From the NCBI GenBank assembly GCA_041648735.1, contig JBAZOO010000021.1:1-62979 (forward strand): DNA of 62,979 nucleotides, given 5' to 3'. Under the pieces are notes generated by a model. That model had not been told where the DNA came from. It worked only from the letters and a program-made list of their open reading frames with translations, and ran no database searches. A program made the translations under genes and the position numbers. Positions 24,913 through 33,102 of this stretch are shown here, piece by piece (within the stretch, counting starts at the first letter, position 1; every line of letters starts with the position of its first letter). The stretch is from JBAZOO01 sp041648735. GTDB lineage: Bacteria; Verrucomicrobiota; Lentisphaeria; Oligosphaerales; CAITYL01.

Positions 24913-27498
24913 TCAGCTGTACTCCCGCGGGATGCGGGCTGTCACCTGGATCAACTCCTCTGCGCTGGCGTTGGCCTTGACCACTTGGCTGGAGATGATG
25001 AGCGCGGTCGAGTCGTCCGGCAGCGTGTCGCCGGGCTCCAAGTCCTGGTTCGCGCGCGTCGCCCCCACCCCGCAGGCGTACACCGCCTGGACGATGGTCC
25101 CGTCCCGGTCCTCGCTCACCACCTTCCGACTCACCAACTCCTGCTTGCGAGTCACCAGCCGGGTCGGAGTCGTGGCCGAGGTGTTCACCACCGTCACCGG
25201 GACCTCGAATGAGGGAGGCCCCCAAGCCCCCGATGTGGCGTCGTAGGGCACCAGCACGAACCAGTATTCCCCGCCGTAGGTCAGCCCGGTCAGGTCGCTG
25301 ATTGTCCCGTTGCCCGTGATGGTCGTGCCGTGCAGTGTCCATGTGGTGTCGGCGGGCGGCGGCGCGTCTTTGTAGTAGTACAGCCGGCTCGTCTGCCCCG
25401 CGTTGTTCGTCACCGTCACCGTTACCGACCCGTCGCCATCGTCGGCCACGGCGAGGACCGGGACCGTGAAGGCCGGGATGACCGCGTAGGGGTACTGGCC
25501 GCTGGTGGTGGCCGTGACCGCAGGCGTGCCACCGGTGATCGCCGCTTCGAGGTACTCCTCCTGCGCGGCGGCCGGCGCGAACGTGCAGGCCGCGCCGAGG
25601 ATCGTGGCCCAGGTCTTCTGCACGCCGGCAACGAGATCCACCGACTCGTTGACCAGCACCGCCACAGTCGCACCCGTGGCCTTGAGCTTGCGCGTCAGCG
25701 TGACTGTGGCGCCGACGACGGTGCGCGGATGCGTTACCCCGCCCGTGACCGTGGCCGTCGCGCCGACGGCGTAGACCGGGTTGTCGAGGATGACGCTGAA
25801 CAGCGCGCCCTCGGTGAGCGTGCCGGTGACTTCGGTGCCCGCCGCGCCACACTGCTGCCCGACGCGGTAGTCGCCCGCCGCCGGGACCGTGCAGGTGCCA
25901 GGGACAGAGCGGAGCGTGTCGGTGGTGCGGATGTTGGCGAGGGTGGGCAGGTCCATCGTCCCGTCTACGCCCTCCAGCGTATCGAGCGGGTCAACGCTGG
26001 TAATCGCGGGGAGGTCCATCGTTCCCGCGACTCCCTCAAGCGTGTCCGACGGTGCAACCTTGGTTATGGACGGTAGGTCCATAGTGCCAGCCACACCCTC
26101 AAGCGTATCGGACGGGGCAACCTTGCTGATCGCCGGGATGTCCATCGTCCCCGCAACGCCCTCAAGCGTGTCCGAAGGCGCGACCTTGTTGATCGCGGGA
26201 AGGTCCATCGTGCCAGCGACGCCGCGCAGCGTGTCGCTCGGCGCCACCTTGGCGATTGCCGGCAGGTCGATGGTGCCGGCTACGCCCCGCACCGTGTCAT
26301 CCGGGGCGACGTTCACGCCATCCGGCGTGTCCGTCCCCGTGCAGGTCGTCGGCCCAACGTTCGCGGTCGCGTCGCTGAAGACGTAGTTGTCGCTCGTGGC
26401 CTTGGCGTAGACCGTGTAGGCCGTGCCGTTGGTGAGCCCCGAGATTCGGCCCGTGCCCAGCGTGGCGTCGAGGATGCCGAGCACCGAATCGTCCGCGGCG
26501 TTGTAGACCACCACCTTGTCGCCGGCCGCGTAGCTGGCCGCGTTGGTCCAGGTGACCACCAGCTCGCCGTCGGCCGTCGGGCTGGGGTTGGCGACGGCGA
26601 GGCCGGCGGGGACGGTGGTAGTCGGGCGGATGTCGGCCGCGCTCAACTGACCCGAGCGCATGTAGCGGGTCACGGCGTTGCCTGGCGACAGAATCCAGAG
26701 CAAAACGTTAGAGCTGGCCGCCGGAGCGCTGGTCACCTTCAGCGACCGCCAGGTGAACGTGCCGGTATAGGCGTTAAGTCCCCCCGAGGGGTAGAAGAGC
26801 GTGAGGTTTTTTGCCGTGGTCGTCGTGCCGCCGGTCAAGACGGCATCGCCCACGGTCACATCGAGAGAGCAGGCCTGGTCAGTCGCCAGCATGATGGCGT
26901 TGAAGTGCGCGGCGCCGATCTGGCCGGTCACAAAAGTGGGGCTGCCGAGGTCGTGCTCAGTGGCCGTGGTGTACGTGTCGCTCGACGGGATCAACAGAGC
27001 ATTGATGCCGCTGAAGTTCCCGTAGGTGTTGGAAATCGTGTAGTGGCCCATCGTCCCAAAGATGCCGTACTTCATACGGAGCAGATAGCGGTAGCTGGCA
27101 TTCGGAGCGCCGACCGAATTGTCGAACAGCGTCGGGCTCGCCGCGGTGCCGAGAATCGACAGCGTGTTGCTCTTGCTCTCCAGCGCCGTGCCCGGTGCGC
27201 TGGCGGGGTTGGACTTGACCCCACTGTTCAGCCCGTCGGCGGCGCCGGTGAACGTGACAGTCACGCCGGCGTTGACGGTGAGGTTCCCGCGCCGCTGCCC
27301 GTCCGTCGCCGCGCCCGCGCTGGTCTCGCCAAGGGAGATGAGCAGGCAGGCGAGGTTCTGCTCTACGGTCAGCGTGGCGCCGTTGTAGACGTAAATCTTG
27401 TCGTCAGCATCAGGCGCGCCGCCCTTCAGCGCGATGAGGTCCGCTACGTTCGCGTCAGAATCAAGGTTGTAATTTGGGTCTACGTAAGTATTTCCCAC
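24913..27498 (-). CDS. Large fibre/spike protein with Fn3-like and 20-residue repeats, 861 aa
   Basis: GTG at 27498, seven bases after GGAGG, is preferred over an in-frame upstream codon. The N-terminal about 250 residues are Gly/Thr/Asn-rich and look like a right-handed beta helix. A fibronectin-III-like domain (about 290-390) follows, then seven tandem 20-residue repeats of the type VAPSDTLEGVAGTMDLP (about 395-530). Further Ig/Fn3-like domains (about 560-790) and a mixed C-terminal domain complete it. It is probably an adhesin of the virion that contacts the host. The repeats invite length variation by recombination. Confidence 0.7.
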   Translation of the reverse strand: MGNTYVDPNYNLDSDANVADLIALKGGAPDADDKIYVYNGATLTVEQNLACLLISLGETSAGAATDGQRRGNLTVNAGVTVTFTGAADGLNSGVKSNPASAPGTALESKSNTLSILGTAASPTLFDNSVGAPNASYRYLLRMKYGIFGTMGHYTISNTYGNFSGINALLIPSSDTYTTATEHDLGSPTFVTGQIGAAHFNAIMLATDQACSLDVTVGDAVLTGGTTTTAKNLTLFYPSGGLNAYTGTFTWRSLKVTSAPAASSNVLLWILSPGNAVTRYMRSGQLSAADIRPTTTVPAGLAVANPSPTADGELVVTWTNAASYAAGDKVVVYNAADDSVLGILDATLGTGRISGLTNGTAYTVYAKATSDNYVFSDATANVGPTTCTGTDTPDGVNVAPDDTVRGVAGTIDLPAIAKVAPSDTLRGVAGTMDLPAINKVAPSDTLEGVAGTMDIPAISKVAPSDTLEGVAGTMDLPSITKVAPSDTLEGVAGTMDLPAITSVDPLDTLEGVDGTMDLPTLANIRTTDTLRSVPGTCTVPAAGDYRVGQQCGAAGTEVTGTLTEGALFSVILDNPVYAVGATATVTGGVTHPRTVVGATVTLTRKLKATGATVAVLVNESVDLVAGVQKTWATILGAACTFAPAAAQEEYLEAAITGGTPAVTATTSGQYPYAVIPAFTVPVLAVADDGDGSVTVTVTNNAGQTSRLYYYKDAPPPADTTWTLHGTTITGNGTISDLTGLTYGGEYWFVLVPYDATSGAWGPPSFEVPVTVVNTSATTPTRLVTRKQELVSRKVVSEDRDGTIVQAVYACGVGATRANQDLEPGDTLPDDSTALIISSQVVKANASAEELIQVTARIPREYS
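25910..26320 (-). repeat. About seven 60-bp tandem repeats in the fibre gene
   Basis: Each unit encodes a 20-residue block ending GTMDLPAI or close to it. Units are 75-95% alike by eye. Codons vary synonymously between units, so the repeats are not a recent duplication. The period is a multiple of three. Confidence 0.85.
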
Positions 27499-27524
27499 GT
27501 TATGCCCTCCACGTTGGCGCGCTA

Positions 27525-27553
27525 TTGACAAAGTTCCTGAGGCGCGCTATACT
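27525..27553 (+). promoter_or_regulatory. Near-consensus sigma70 promoter of the HNH gene
   Basis: TTGACA (27525-27530), a 17-base spacer and TATACT (27548-27553), reading rightward. It is the best match to consensus in the window and drives the inserted HNH gene. Confidence 0.8.
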
Positions 27554-27574
27554 GGAGGCAACGGAGGGCCGCCC

Positions 27575-28219
27575 ATGTGTCCGCAACCGCTCGACTTGCA
27601 AGGGCGTCGTTTTGGCCGGTGGCTGGTTCTGCAACAGGCTGTCAGCGACCAGTACGGTCGCAAGTGGCATTGCCGATGCCTGTGCGGCGTGGAGCGAGCA
27701 GTCAAAGCTGCGAGCCTGCGCTCGGGCGCGAGCAACAGCTGCGGCTGCCTGAAGCGCGAGCAGATGGTGGCGCGACGCACTCACGGGCTTTCCAAGACCC
27801 CGATCTATAAGCGATGGGCCGCCATGATCGCGCGGTGCGAAGACTCGCACGGCCGAGCTTACCACAACTACGGCGCACGCGGAATCACCGTCTGCCCCCG
27901 TTGGCGCGACTCGGTTGAAGCTTTCATCGAAGACATGGGTGCACCGCCGAGCCCGGCCCACACGATCGAGCGCGTTGACAACTCCAAGGGGTACGAGCCC
28001 GGCAACTGCACTTGGGTTCTGCGGCGAGCCCAGAACCGGAACAAGCGCACGAACCAGACCGTCACCTTCAACGGCGAAACGCTGTGTCTCCGCGATTGGG
28101 CTACTCGCCTCGGGCTGAAGTACGGTACATTGCGGTATCGCATCGTCGCGGCAGGATGGCCGGTCGCCGCAGCGTTTTCCGCGCCGGATAGACGCCGCGC
28201 CAAGCACAGAACCGGATAG
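27575..28219 (+). CDS. HNH homing endonuclease, 214 aa
   Basis: ATG at 27575 after a GGAGGG-rich leader. An N-terminal zinc ribbon (CRCLC and CGC pairs, about residues 33-58) precedes the HNH-type core found in free-standing phage endonucleases (YGARGI, RVDNSKGYEPGNC, about 95-150). A C-terminal region around 165-200 looks like a NUMOD-type DNA-binding segment (LRDWATRLG). Such enzymes cut intron- or insertion-free alleles and spread their own gene. It reads against the late operon between two structural genes, as expected for a mobile insertion. Confidence 0.85.
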   Translation: MCPQPLDLQGRRFGRWLVLQQAVSDQYGRKWHCRCLCGVERAVKAASLRSGASNSCGCLKREQMVARRTHGLSKTPIYKRWAAMIARCEDSHGRAYHNYGARGITVCPRWRDSVEAFIEDMGAPPSPAHTIERVDNSKGYEPGNCTWVLRRAQNRNKRTNQTVTFNGETLCLRDWATRLGLKYGTLRYRIVAAGWPVAAAFSAPDRRRAKHRTG

Positions 28220-28229
28220 GAGGTGCCCC

Positions 28230-28469
28230 GTGGATTTCGAGCGGGCCAAGCAGCAGTGGGAGTGGCTGACCTCGGACGCGGCCACGGACTTCGGCGTGCC
28301 GCAGGAATGGCCGCAGACGCCGGGCGACCCGGCAGCCATCGCAGCGGCAGAATTCTTGCGCCACTGGGCTGACGTGTTGGCCGGATACTTCCACGCTGGC
28401 GACTCCGTAAGCCTACCAGCAACCGCCGCACCCGTTGCCATCGTCAAGACACCGGCGAGTAAACTGTAA
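28230..28469 (+). CDS. Small partner gene of the HNH insertion, 79 aa
   Basis: GTG at 28230, six bases after a strong AGGAGG. Helical, Trp-rich N-terminal half and an Ala/Pro-rich tail. It is co-transcribed with the HNH gene (10 bases apart) and ends 11 bases before the convergent late gene, so it probably arrived with the endonuclease. No family is recognised. Confidence 0.65.
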   Translation: MDFERAKQQWEWLTSDAATDFGVPQEWPQTPGDPAAIAAAEFLRHWADVLAGYFHAGDSVSLPATAAPVAIVKTPASKL

Positions 28470-28479
28470 CGGTCCACGG

Positions 28480-29061
28480 CTACCGCTCCAGCGGCTCGGG
28501 GGCCGCGTCGAGGGTATCGGACTCCGCCTTCAGCCGCGCCCAGCATTCGGCCGAAGCTTCCTTGCAGAGACGCTCCGCCGTCACAGCATCGGCCAGCGGA
28601 TCATTGAGCTTGGACAGGAGCGCCTTCATGCCGGGGGCGTCAATGGTGAACACGATCTGCGCGAAACCGTCCGGGCCGATGATCACCGGGTCACCGTAGG
28701 CCAGTTCGGGGCTCAGCCGGTAGCGGGTCAGCGCTTCCTCGCGGTAGGCGTCCAGGCCAAGGAGTTGGCCGGCGTCCAGCGATCGGGCATTCGCCGCCTT
28801 GAGAATCTCCGCGTCGGACACGTCGGCCAGCCGGTCAACGACGGGCGCCCGCTTCTCCCGCGGCGCCGCGCAGCCGTCCAGCAGCGACACGCCGTTGGGG
28901 TACTTCACCGGCGCGAGCTTCCAGCCGGACGGGACCGCCGTGCCGCGCACCTCCACGGCGAGGCAGCCGCCGAACAGGTCCGGCCGGTCGGCAATCACGC
29001 GGTACTCGGTATCAAGCGGCAGCGCGTTGAGCTGCTCGCGGGTCGCAAGGCACAGAGCCAT
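28480..29061 (-). CDS. Hypothetical late protein, 193 aa
   Basis: ATG at 29061 shares one base with the upstream stop (TAATG). Mixed alpha/beta with no membrane segment; the middle (residues of about 75-115) is helical and Ala/Leu-rich. It lies in the late operon between the lysis-like cluster and the fibre genes. No family is recognised, and a virion or lysis-timing role is equally possible. Confidence 0.65.
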   Translation of the reverse strand: MALCLATREQLNALPLDTEYRVIADRPDLFGGCLAVEVRGTAVPSGWKLAPVKYPNGVSLLDGCAAPREKRAPVVDRLADVSDAEILKAANARSLDAGQLLGLDAYREEALTRYRLSPELAYGDPVIIGPDGFAQIVFTIDAPGMKALLSKLNDPLADAVTAERLCKEASAECWARLKAESDTLDAAPEPLER

Positions 29062-29138
29062 TACCGCCTCCCCTTCCGCCAGCACGCCCAGGCGATGACC
29101 GCCAGCACGCCCGCGGCGCAGAGCAGATGCACGATCAT
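29061..29138 (-). CDS. 25-residue single-span membrane peptide
   Basis: ATG at 29138 in an ATGA overlap with the upstream gene, and the stop shared as TAATG with the next, so both ends are fixed by coupling. Nearly the whole peptide is a transmembrane helix (L, A, V, I, C, W) with a basic C-terminus (RKGRR). Its position next to two other membrane/coiled-coil proteins and a lipoprotein suggests a role in lysis. This is inferred from context only. Confidence 0.55.
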   Translation of the reverse strand: MIVHLLCAAGVLAVIAWACWRKGRR

Positions 29139-29359
29139 GCCCCGCCCCCGTTCACCGGCGGCGTCTGCCCGAACCGGACCGGGTCGACCAGCCGCGCCAG
29201 GATCGCCCCGCGCTCGGGCTCGGACAGGTCTGGCGGCACGCACTCCGCAGAGTACTCCCCGCAGACCCGGTGCGAGTGCCAGCCGCGGTCGGCGAGCGCC
29301 TGGACGGTCTGTCCGTGGCGGGCGGCGAAGTCGGACTCGAAGGCGAAGCGGGTCGTCAT
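29135..29359 (-). CDS. Hypothetical protein, 74 aa
   Basis: ATG at 29359 in an ATGA overlap. Soluble-looking, with two Cys and a Pro/Gly-rich end. It lies inside the presumed lysis cluster. No family is recognised. Confidence 0.6.
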   Translation of the reverse strand: MTTRFAFESDFAARHGQTVQALADRGWHSHRVCGEYSAECVPPDLSEPERGAILARLVDPVRFGQTPPVNGGGA

Positions 29360-29688
29360 GGCTCACGGTCCCCCATTGCCTTCTCCAGCCGCCGGAAGCC
29401 GGCCCGCATCTCCTCGCGGAGCGCCTCGGCGTCGTTGCGTACCTCGCGGATCTCCGACTCCAGCCGGCCGGTGCGCGCGTCCACGGCCTCGATCCGCCGG
29501 GCGCTGGGCATCACCGGCACGCCGGCGAAGTCCAGCCCGATGAGCGTCAGCATCACCGCCAGCAGGACGATCCCCGCCGCCAACTGCCAGCGGGGGAGCG
29601 GTGTCCGGCCGGCGATGTCAACCTCAATGCGGCCCGGGCTTTGCGTCGAGCAACCGCTCCAGCTTGCGTTCGAGCTTGCCGAACCCAT
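29356..29688 (-). CDS. Membrane-anchored coiled-coil protein, 110 aa
   Basis: One transmembrane segment (about residues 34-55) is followed by a Glu/Arg-rich coiled coil (about 65-108). ATG at 29688 overlaps the upstream gene by 65 bases. An ATT at 29628 overlapping that gene's TGA would be the coupled alternative, so the true start is uncertain. The design (one span plus coiled coil) matches XhlA-like or spanin-like lysis accessories. It lies beside a similar protein at 29624-30013. Confidence 0.55.
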   Translation of the reverse strand: MGSASSNASWSGCSTQSPGRIEVDIAGRTPLPRWQLAAGIVLLAVMLTLIGLDFAGVPVMPSARRIEAVDARTGRLESEIREVRNDAEALREEMRAGFRRLEKAMGDREP

Positions 29689-30013
29689 CCCGCACCTCCA
29701 CCTTCATCTCAGCCTGCGAGGTCTTGATGTGCTCGATGTCGCGCTCCATGCCGATGACCCGGCGCTCCACCACCGCGGCGGCCTCCTGGGCCGCGCTGCA
29801 CTGCTGGGCGGTCCAGCACCAGAGCGCCAGCCCGAAGGCCACCGCTACCCCCGAGAGCACCCCGGCCGTCCAGAAGAAGCGGCCGTTGCTCACCCGGCTG
29901 GCGATGGCGTCGTACAGGCGGTCCATGCAGCCCTCGTGCGCGTCGCAGCGCCGACCGGTGTCGTCTACCGGGCTCAGGGCCGCGCGCGTGTCGTGGTGTC
30001 GTCCTTCGGGCAT
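29624..30013 (-). CDS. Holin-accessory-like protein (one span plus coiled coil), 129 aa
   Basis: ATG at 30013. A charged N-terminus of about 45 residues precedes a clear transmembrane helix (about 48-68) and a heptad-rich C-terminal half with the pattern GMERDIEHIKTSQAEMK, close to XhlA/hemolysin-type lysis accessories. With its neighbours (a second span-plus-coil protein, a tiny membrane peptide and a lipoprotein) it forms a probable lysis cluster. No endolysin was recognised nearby. Confidence 0.6.
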   Translation of the reverse strand: MPEGRHHDTRAALSPVDDTGRRCDAHEGCMDRLYDAIASRVSNGRFFWTAGVLSGVAVAFGLALWCWTAQQCSAAQEAAAVVERRVIGMERDIEHIKTSQAEMKVEVRDGFGKLERKLERLLDAKPGPH

Positions 30014-30031
30014 GGTGGCTCCGTTCCGTGG

Positions 30032-30658
30032 TCAGACTGCGCGGTTCTCGGCGGCCGACCATTCGGCCTTGACCTGCTTCACCTCACCGGCCAGCGAATC
30101 CTTGACGCCCATGAACGCCTGCCAGCCGGAGAGCGCGGCCTTCGCCGTCTCGGCGCTGACCGGTCCCTTGTCTTTGGCGATGGCGATGATGTCTTGCGCG
30201 CCCTTGACCAGCGCAGTCACCTGCACGCCCTTCTCTTCGGCGATGGTCCGGGCCGCGGCGAGCGCGGCGCGAATCCGCGCCAACCACGGCGCACCGATGC
30301 CCAGCGCGCCGAGTAGCGCACTCAGCCCGGCAATGGCCACGCCCTTCCACCACTCCCGCGCGTCGATGGCCGCCTGCAACTGCTTGCGCGCCGCGGCCGA
30401 CTGGTCCAGCCCGGCCTGCGAGGTCTGCCCCTGCGCGTCAACGACGGGCGCGAGCGGCACCTTCGGCGCGCCCAACCAGATGCCCAGCGCGGCGGCGTTC
30501 GCGGTCATCGCCTGCACGGCCGGCACGAGGTCTTGCTCCACCCGCTGGATCAGGTTCTTCAGGCTCTCCCGGTTCTGCTCGTTGAGCTGCTTCGCAGACT
30601 CCGGCGTGCAGCCGCACAGAACCAGGCCCAACACCGCCAAGGCCATCAGCTTGCGCAT
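30032..30658 (-). CDS. Lipoprotein with internal membrane segment, 208 aa
   Basis: ATG at 30658. Signal peptide with a lipobox (L14-C15-G16-C17), so Cys17 should be lipidated. A coiled-coil-like stretch follows, then a hydrophobic segment at about 106-130, then a helical C-terminal domain. A protein tethered by lipid at one end and by a membrane helix further on recalls unimolecular spanins, though the helix is internal rather than C-terminal. It is followed by the lysis-like cluster. Confidence 0.65.
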   Translation of the reverse strand: MRKLMALAVLGLVLCGCTPESAKQLNEQNRESLKNLIQRVEQDLVPAVQAMTANAAALGIWLGAPKVPLAPVVDAQGQTSQAGLDQSAAARKQLQAAIDAREWWKGVAIAGLSALLGALGIGAPWLARIRAALAAARTIAEEKGVQVTALVKGAQDIIAIAKDKGPVSAETAKAALSGWQAFMGVKDSLAGEVKQVKAEWSAAENRAV

Positions 30659-30667
30659 GGTCGCCTC

Positions 30668-31417
30668 CTACACGCTCAATCCCGATTCCAGTTGCGTGAA
30701 GCTGGTCACGATGTCGCTGTCGCCGAAGAGTTCCGCGTCGTGACGCACGAACTCCCGCATGGTGTGCTGGTACTTGCGCGTCTCCGGCCCGAGCACCTGG
30801 CCGCGCCAGAGTTCCTCGCGCGCCTTGACGCACTGCACGATCAAGTCCGGGAAGCTCGTCGGCCCGCGGAACGCGACCAGCGCCGAATAGGTGACGGCCG
30901 TGACCAACTGCCGGTAGCGGATCTGGAGCACGACGGCGGTCTCGGCCGCCGGGTCGATGGCCATCTCGTACTTCTGGCCGGTGGCAGCCACGAAGGTCTT
31001 GGGCCGGACGGTGTAGACCTCCGGGATGCCAGAGGTCTCGCTGTCCCGCCGGCGCCGCAAGAACTCATGCGGGCTCACCCACTTCAGGTTGAGCCCCGGC
31101 CCGGCCGCCGTCGCGCTGTAGGGGTACAGCGGCGGCTCCACCATCCCGTCGTAGTCGCTGGGCAGGTCGGCATAGTACGCCTCCGCCGCGAAGGACATGG
31201 TGGTGGTGTCGGTCGCCGTCAGGAAACTCCAGACGTGCTGCTGGAGCCCGCCGTCCTCATCGAGGTAAACGCCGCGGCATACTTCACGGTATGCCTCGTT
31301 CACGAGCGTCAGGGCGCCGGCCTTCTGTGCGTCCGTCGCGCTGGCGACCGTGATCCCCTGCCAAGCAAGAATCCGCTCGCAGGCGTATTGAGCGGTTGAG
31401 TAAGTGTCGAGCGCCAC
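30668..31417 (-). CDS. Head-tail adaptor-like protein, 249 aa
   Basis: GTG start at 31417. The N-terminal helical region (NEAYREVCRGVYL, about 38-50), the LPSDYDGM segment near 85 and a following GIPEVY segment resemble phage neck/adaptor proteins that bind below the portal. Its position after the capsid genes and before the lysis and tail genes fits. The call rests on pattern and order rather than on a diagnostic motif. Confidence 0.55.
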   Translation of the reverse strand: MALDTYSTAQYACERILAWQGITVASATDAQKAGALTLVNEAYREVCRGVYLDEDGGLQQHVWSFLTATDTTTMSFAAEAYYADLPSDYDGMVEPPLYPYSATAAGPGLNLKWVSPHEFLRRRRDSETSGIPEVYTVRPKTFVAATGQKYEMAIDPAAETAVVLQIRYRQLVTAVTYSALVAFRGPTSFPDLIVQCVKAREELWRGQVLGPETRKYQHTMREFVRHDAELFGDSDIVTSFTQLESGLSV

Positions 31418-31455
31418 TCCGGAGCCCTCCTCACGACGGCCCGGCGACCGGGCTG

Positions 31456-31486
31456 GCCGGGCTCCCCGTCAACAGGAGAGCCCGGC
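31456..31486. other. Intergenic hairpin between adaptor and 97-aa gene
   Basis: Eight-base-pair perfect stem (31456-31463 with 31479-31486), no T run. One of several strong hairpins in the capsid region, perhaps for mRNA stability or partial termination. Confidence 0.6.
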
Positions 31487-31499
31487 GCAGAGGTCCGGG

Positions 31500-31793
31500 T
31501 TACTGGTTGCCGATCACGATGGCGATGACGTGGGCGTCGTTACACGCGGCCTCGTTGACCCCGTAGGCGGTCAGCACGCCGGAGGCGAACTTGGCCGCGA
31601 ACGGCCCCACGTCCGCGGTCGCCACGCTCAGGTCGCCCACCACGACGGCGCAGATCACGTTGGCCCATCCCAGCGTCCAGTACAGCCCCCCGGAGGCGTC
31701 GGCCGGCATCGTGCCGTCGTAGAGCCCCACGTCGAGGTTGCCCAGCTTGGTGAAGATGGGGAACGGCGCCGCAACAGTTGCAGCAGTAGCCAT
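31500..31793 (-). CDS. Small capsid-region protein, 97 aa
   Basis: ATG at 31793 after GGAG. Almost uncharged, Ala/Val/Gly-rich and probably a compact beta sandwich, typical of capsid decoration or cement proteins. It stands directly after the triplicated capsid-region proteins and is bracketed by strong hairpins on both sides. No family is recognised. Confidence 0.6.
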   Translation of the reverse strand: MATAATVAAPFPIFTKLGNLDVGLYDGTMPADASGGLYWTLGWANVICAVVVGDLSVATADVGPFAAKFASGVLTAYGVNEAACNDAHVIAIVIGNQ

Positions 31794-31818
31794 GTTTCAC
31801 TCCTTCTTGCCCCCCGGC

Positions 31819-31848
31819 CGGCCGGGAGGGTCGAATCCCTCCCGGCCG
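31819..31848. other. Intergenic hairpin, 12-bp perfect stem
   Basis: 31819-31830 pairs with 31837-31848 around a six-base loop. Located between the last triplicated protein gene and the 97-aa gene, without a T run. Confidence 0.7.
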
Positions 31849-31876
31849 TACCGGTCAGTTCAGATCACCCGCCGGC

Positions 31877-32443
31877 TTAGACGTCCGCCGCCAGGGCGAA
31901 GCCACACGCCATCTCCGGGGCGGTGTCGGCCACGCTCAGGTTCACGTAGTCCCCGGTCCCGTCGTGGAAGATGGCCGGCCCGGCCGCCACGTTGCCGTCC
32001 GTGGTGAAGTTCCCGCCCAGCGTGCTCACGTACTCCTCCGGACAGACGCCCGCGGCCCAGAACCAGCCGTAGTACGCATCGGTCATGGCCGAGAGCGCCA
32101 TGACGCCCGACGGGGTGGGGATCTTGATGCAGCTGTCCGGGTCGTTGGTGAGCTGATACCAGACGGTCGCCGAGTCCGGGACGCAGTACGACTTCACCGC
32201 AATCGCCGAGTCCGCGTTCTGTGTGCCGATCTGGAGGTAGATGAACTTGGACCAGCCGGGCTGGCCCGCGCTCTCGTTCCTCACCCAGATGGCCTCGCCG
32301 ACGCCGTAGACCGCGCTCACGTAGTTGTGGTGAGTCGCGCCGGTGAAGCCGCCGAGCGGCACCTCGCGGGTGCCACGGGTCGCGTACCCAGGCCAGTTGT
32401 CGTACATCAGGAACAGTTCGCTGTCGAGTGTGCTGTCAGCCAT
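31877..32443 (-). CDS. Capsid-region paralogue 3 of 3, 188 aa
   Basis: Begins MADSTLDSEL and shares with its two neighbours the segments TVWYQLTNDPD and AYYGWFW at matching positions. Beta-rich, with few charges. Three copies in tandem immediately after the major capsid gene suggest capsid decoration or a hetero-oligomeric minor capsid component. No named family is recognised. Confidence 0.65.
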   Translation of the reverse strand: MADSTLDSELFLMYDNWPGYATRGTREVPLGGFTGATHHNYVSAVYGVGEAIWVRNESAGQPGWSKFIYLQIGTQNADSAIAVKSYCVPDSATVWYQLTNDPDSCIKIPTPSGVMALSAMTDAYYGWFWAAGVCPEEYVSTLGGNFTTDGNVAAGPAIFHDGTGDYVNLSVADTAPEMACGFALAADV

Positions 32444-32467
32444 GGTCAGTTCTCCTTCAGTTGGTGC

Positions 32468-33028
32468 TTACGCCGCGTCATCCGCAAGCGCGAATCCTGC
32501 CGGCCGCTCGCCGGCCGCATCCACGATGTCCATCCCCACGACCGCATCGCTGGCGCCGAACATCCAGCCGCCGGCGACCACCGCCGTGTTCGTGACGAAG
32601 TTGCCGCCCAAACCGGGCAGCGCATCCTCCGGGACGATCCCGGCCTCCCAGAACCAGCCGTAGTAGGCGTTCGTGATCGCGCTGATCGCGAAACAGCCCA
32701 GGTTGGTCGGCGTCTTGATGCACGAATCGGGGTCGTTCGTGAGCTGATACCAGAGCGTGGCGCTGTCGGGGATGCACGCCGTCTTCGCCACCATGGTCGT
32801 GGCGTCCTGCGTGCCCACCTGGAGGTAGATGAGCGTGGCGTAGCCCTTCTTGCCGAGCGTCACGTTCTTCACCTGCACCTTGGTCCCGATGGGGAACGCC
32901 GGGATGCTCACGTTGTGGTATCGCTTGTCGAGGAAGCCGTCCCCGACATCGAAGGTCGGGGCCTCGACCGGCCCCGGCCAGTTGTCGTACTGGATGATGA
33001 GTTCGCTGTCGATGGTGCTATCAGCCAT
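32468..33028 (-). CDS. Capsid-region paralogue 2 of 3, 186 aa
   Basis: Begins MADSTIDSEL and is colinear with the neighbouring paralogues over its full length, but it is the most diverged of the three (PATLWYQL replaced by SATLWYQL-type segments). It is separated from the first copy by a GGGGGGCC/GGCCCCCC hairpin. The function is inferred only from position among capsid genes. Confidence 0.65.
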   Translation of the reverse strand: MADSTIDSELIIQYDNWPGPVEAPTFDVGDGFLDKRYHNVSIPAFPIGTKVQVKNVTLGKKGYATLIYLQVGTQDATTMVAKTACIPDSATLWYQLTNDPDSCIKTPTNLGCFAISAITNAYYGWFWEAGIVPEDALPGLGGNFVTNTAVVAGGWMFGASDAVVGMDIVDAAGERPAGFALADDAA

Positions 33029-33057
33029 CGGTCAATCTCCTTCCGCAGGGCCGGGCC

Positions 33058-33080
33058 GGGGGGCCAGGTAACGGCCCCCC
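33058..33080. other. Intergenic hairpin between capsid-region paralogues
   Basis: Eight-base-pair all-GC stem (33058-33065 with 33073-33080), seven-base loop, no T run. Confidence 0.7.
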
Positions 33081-33102
33081 AGCCACGTCACCCGCTTGTC
33101 GC

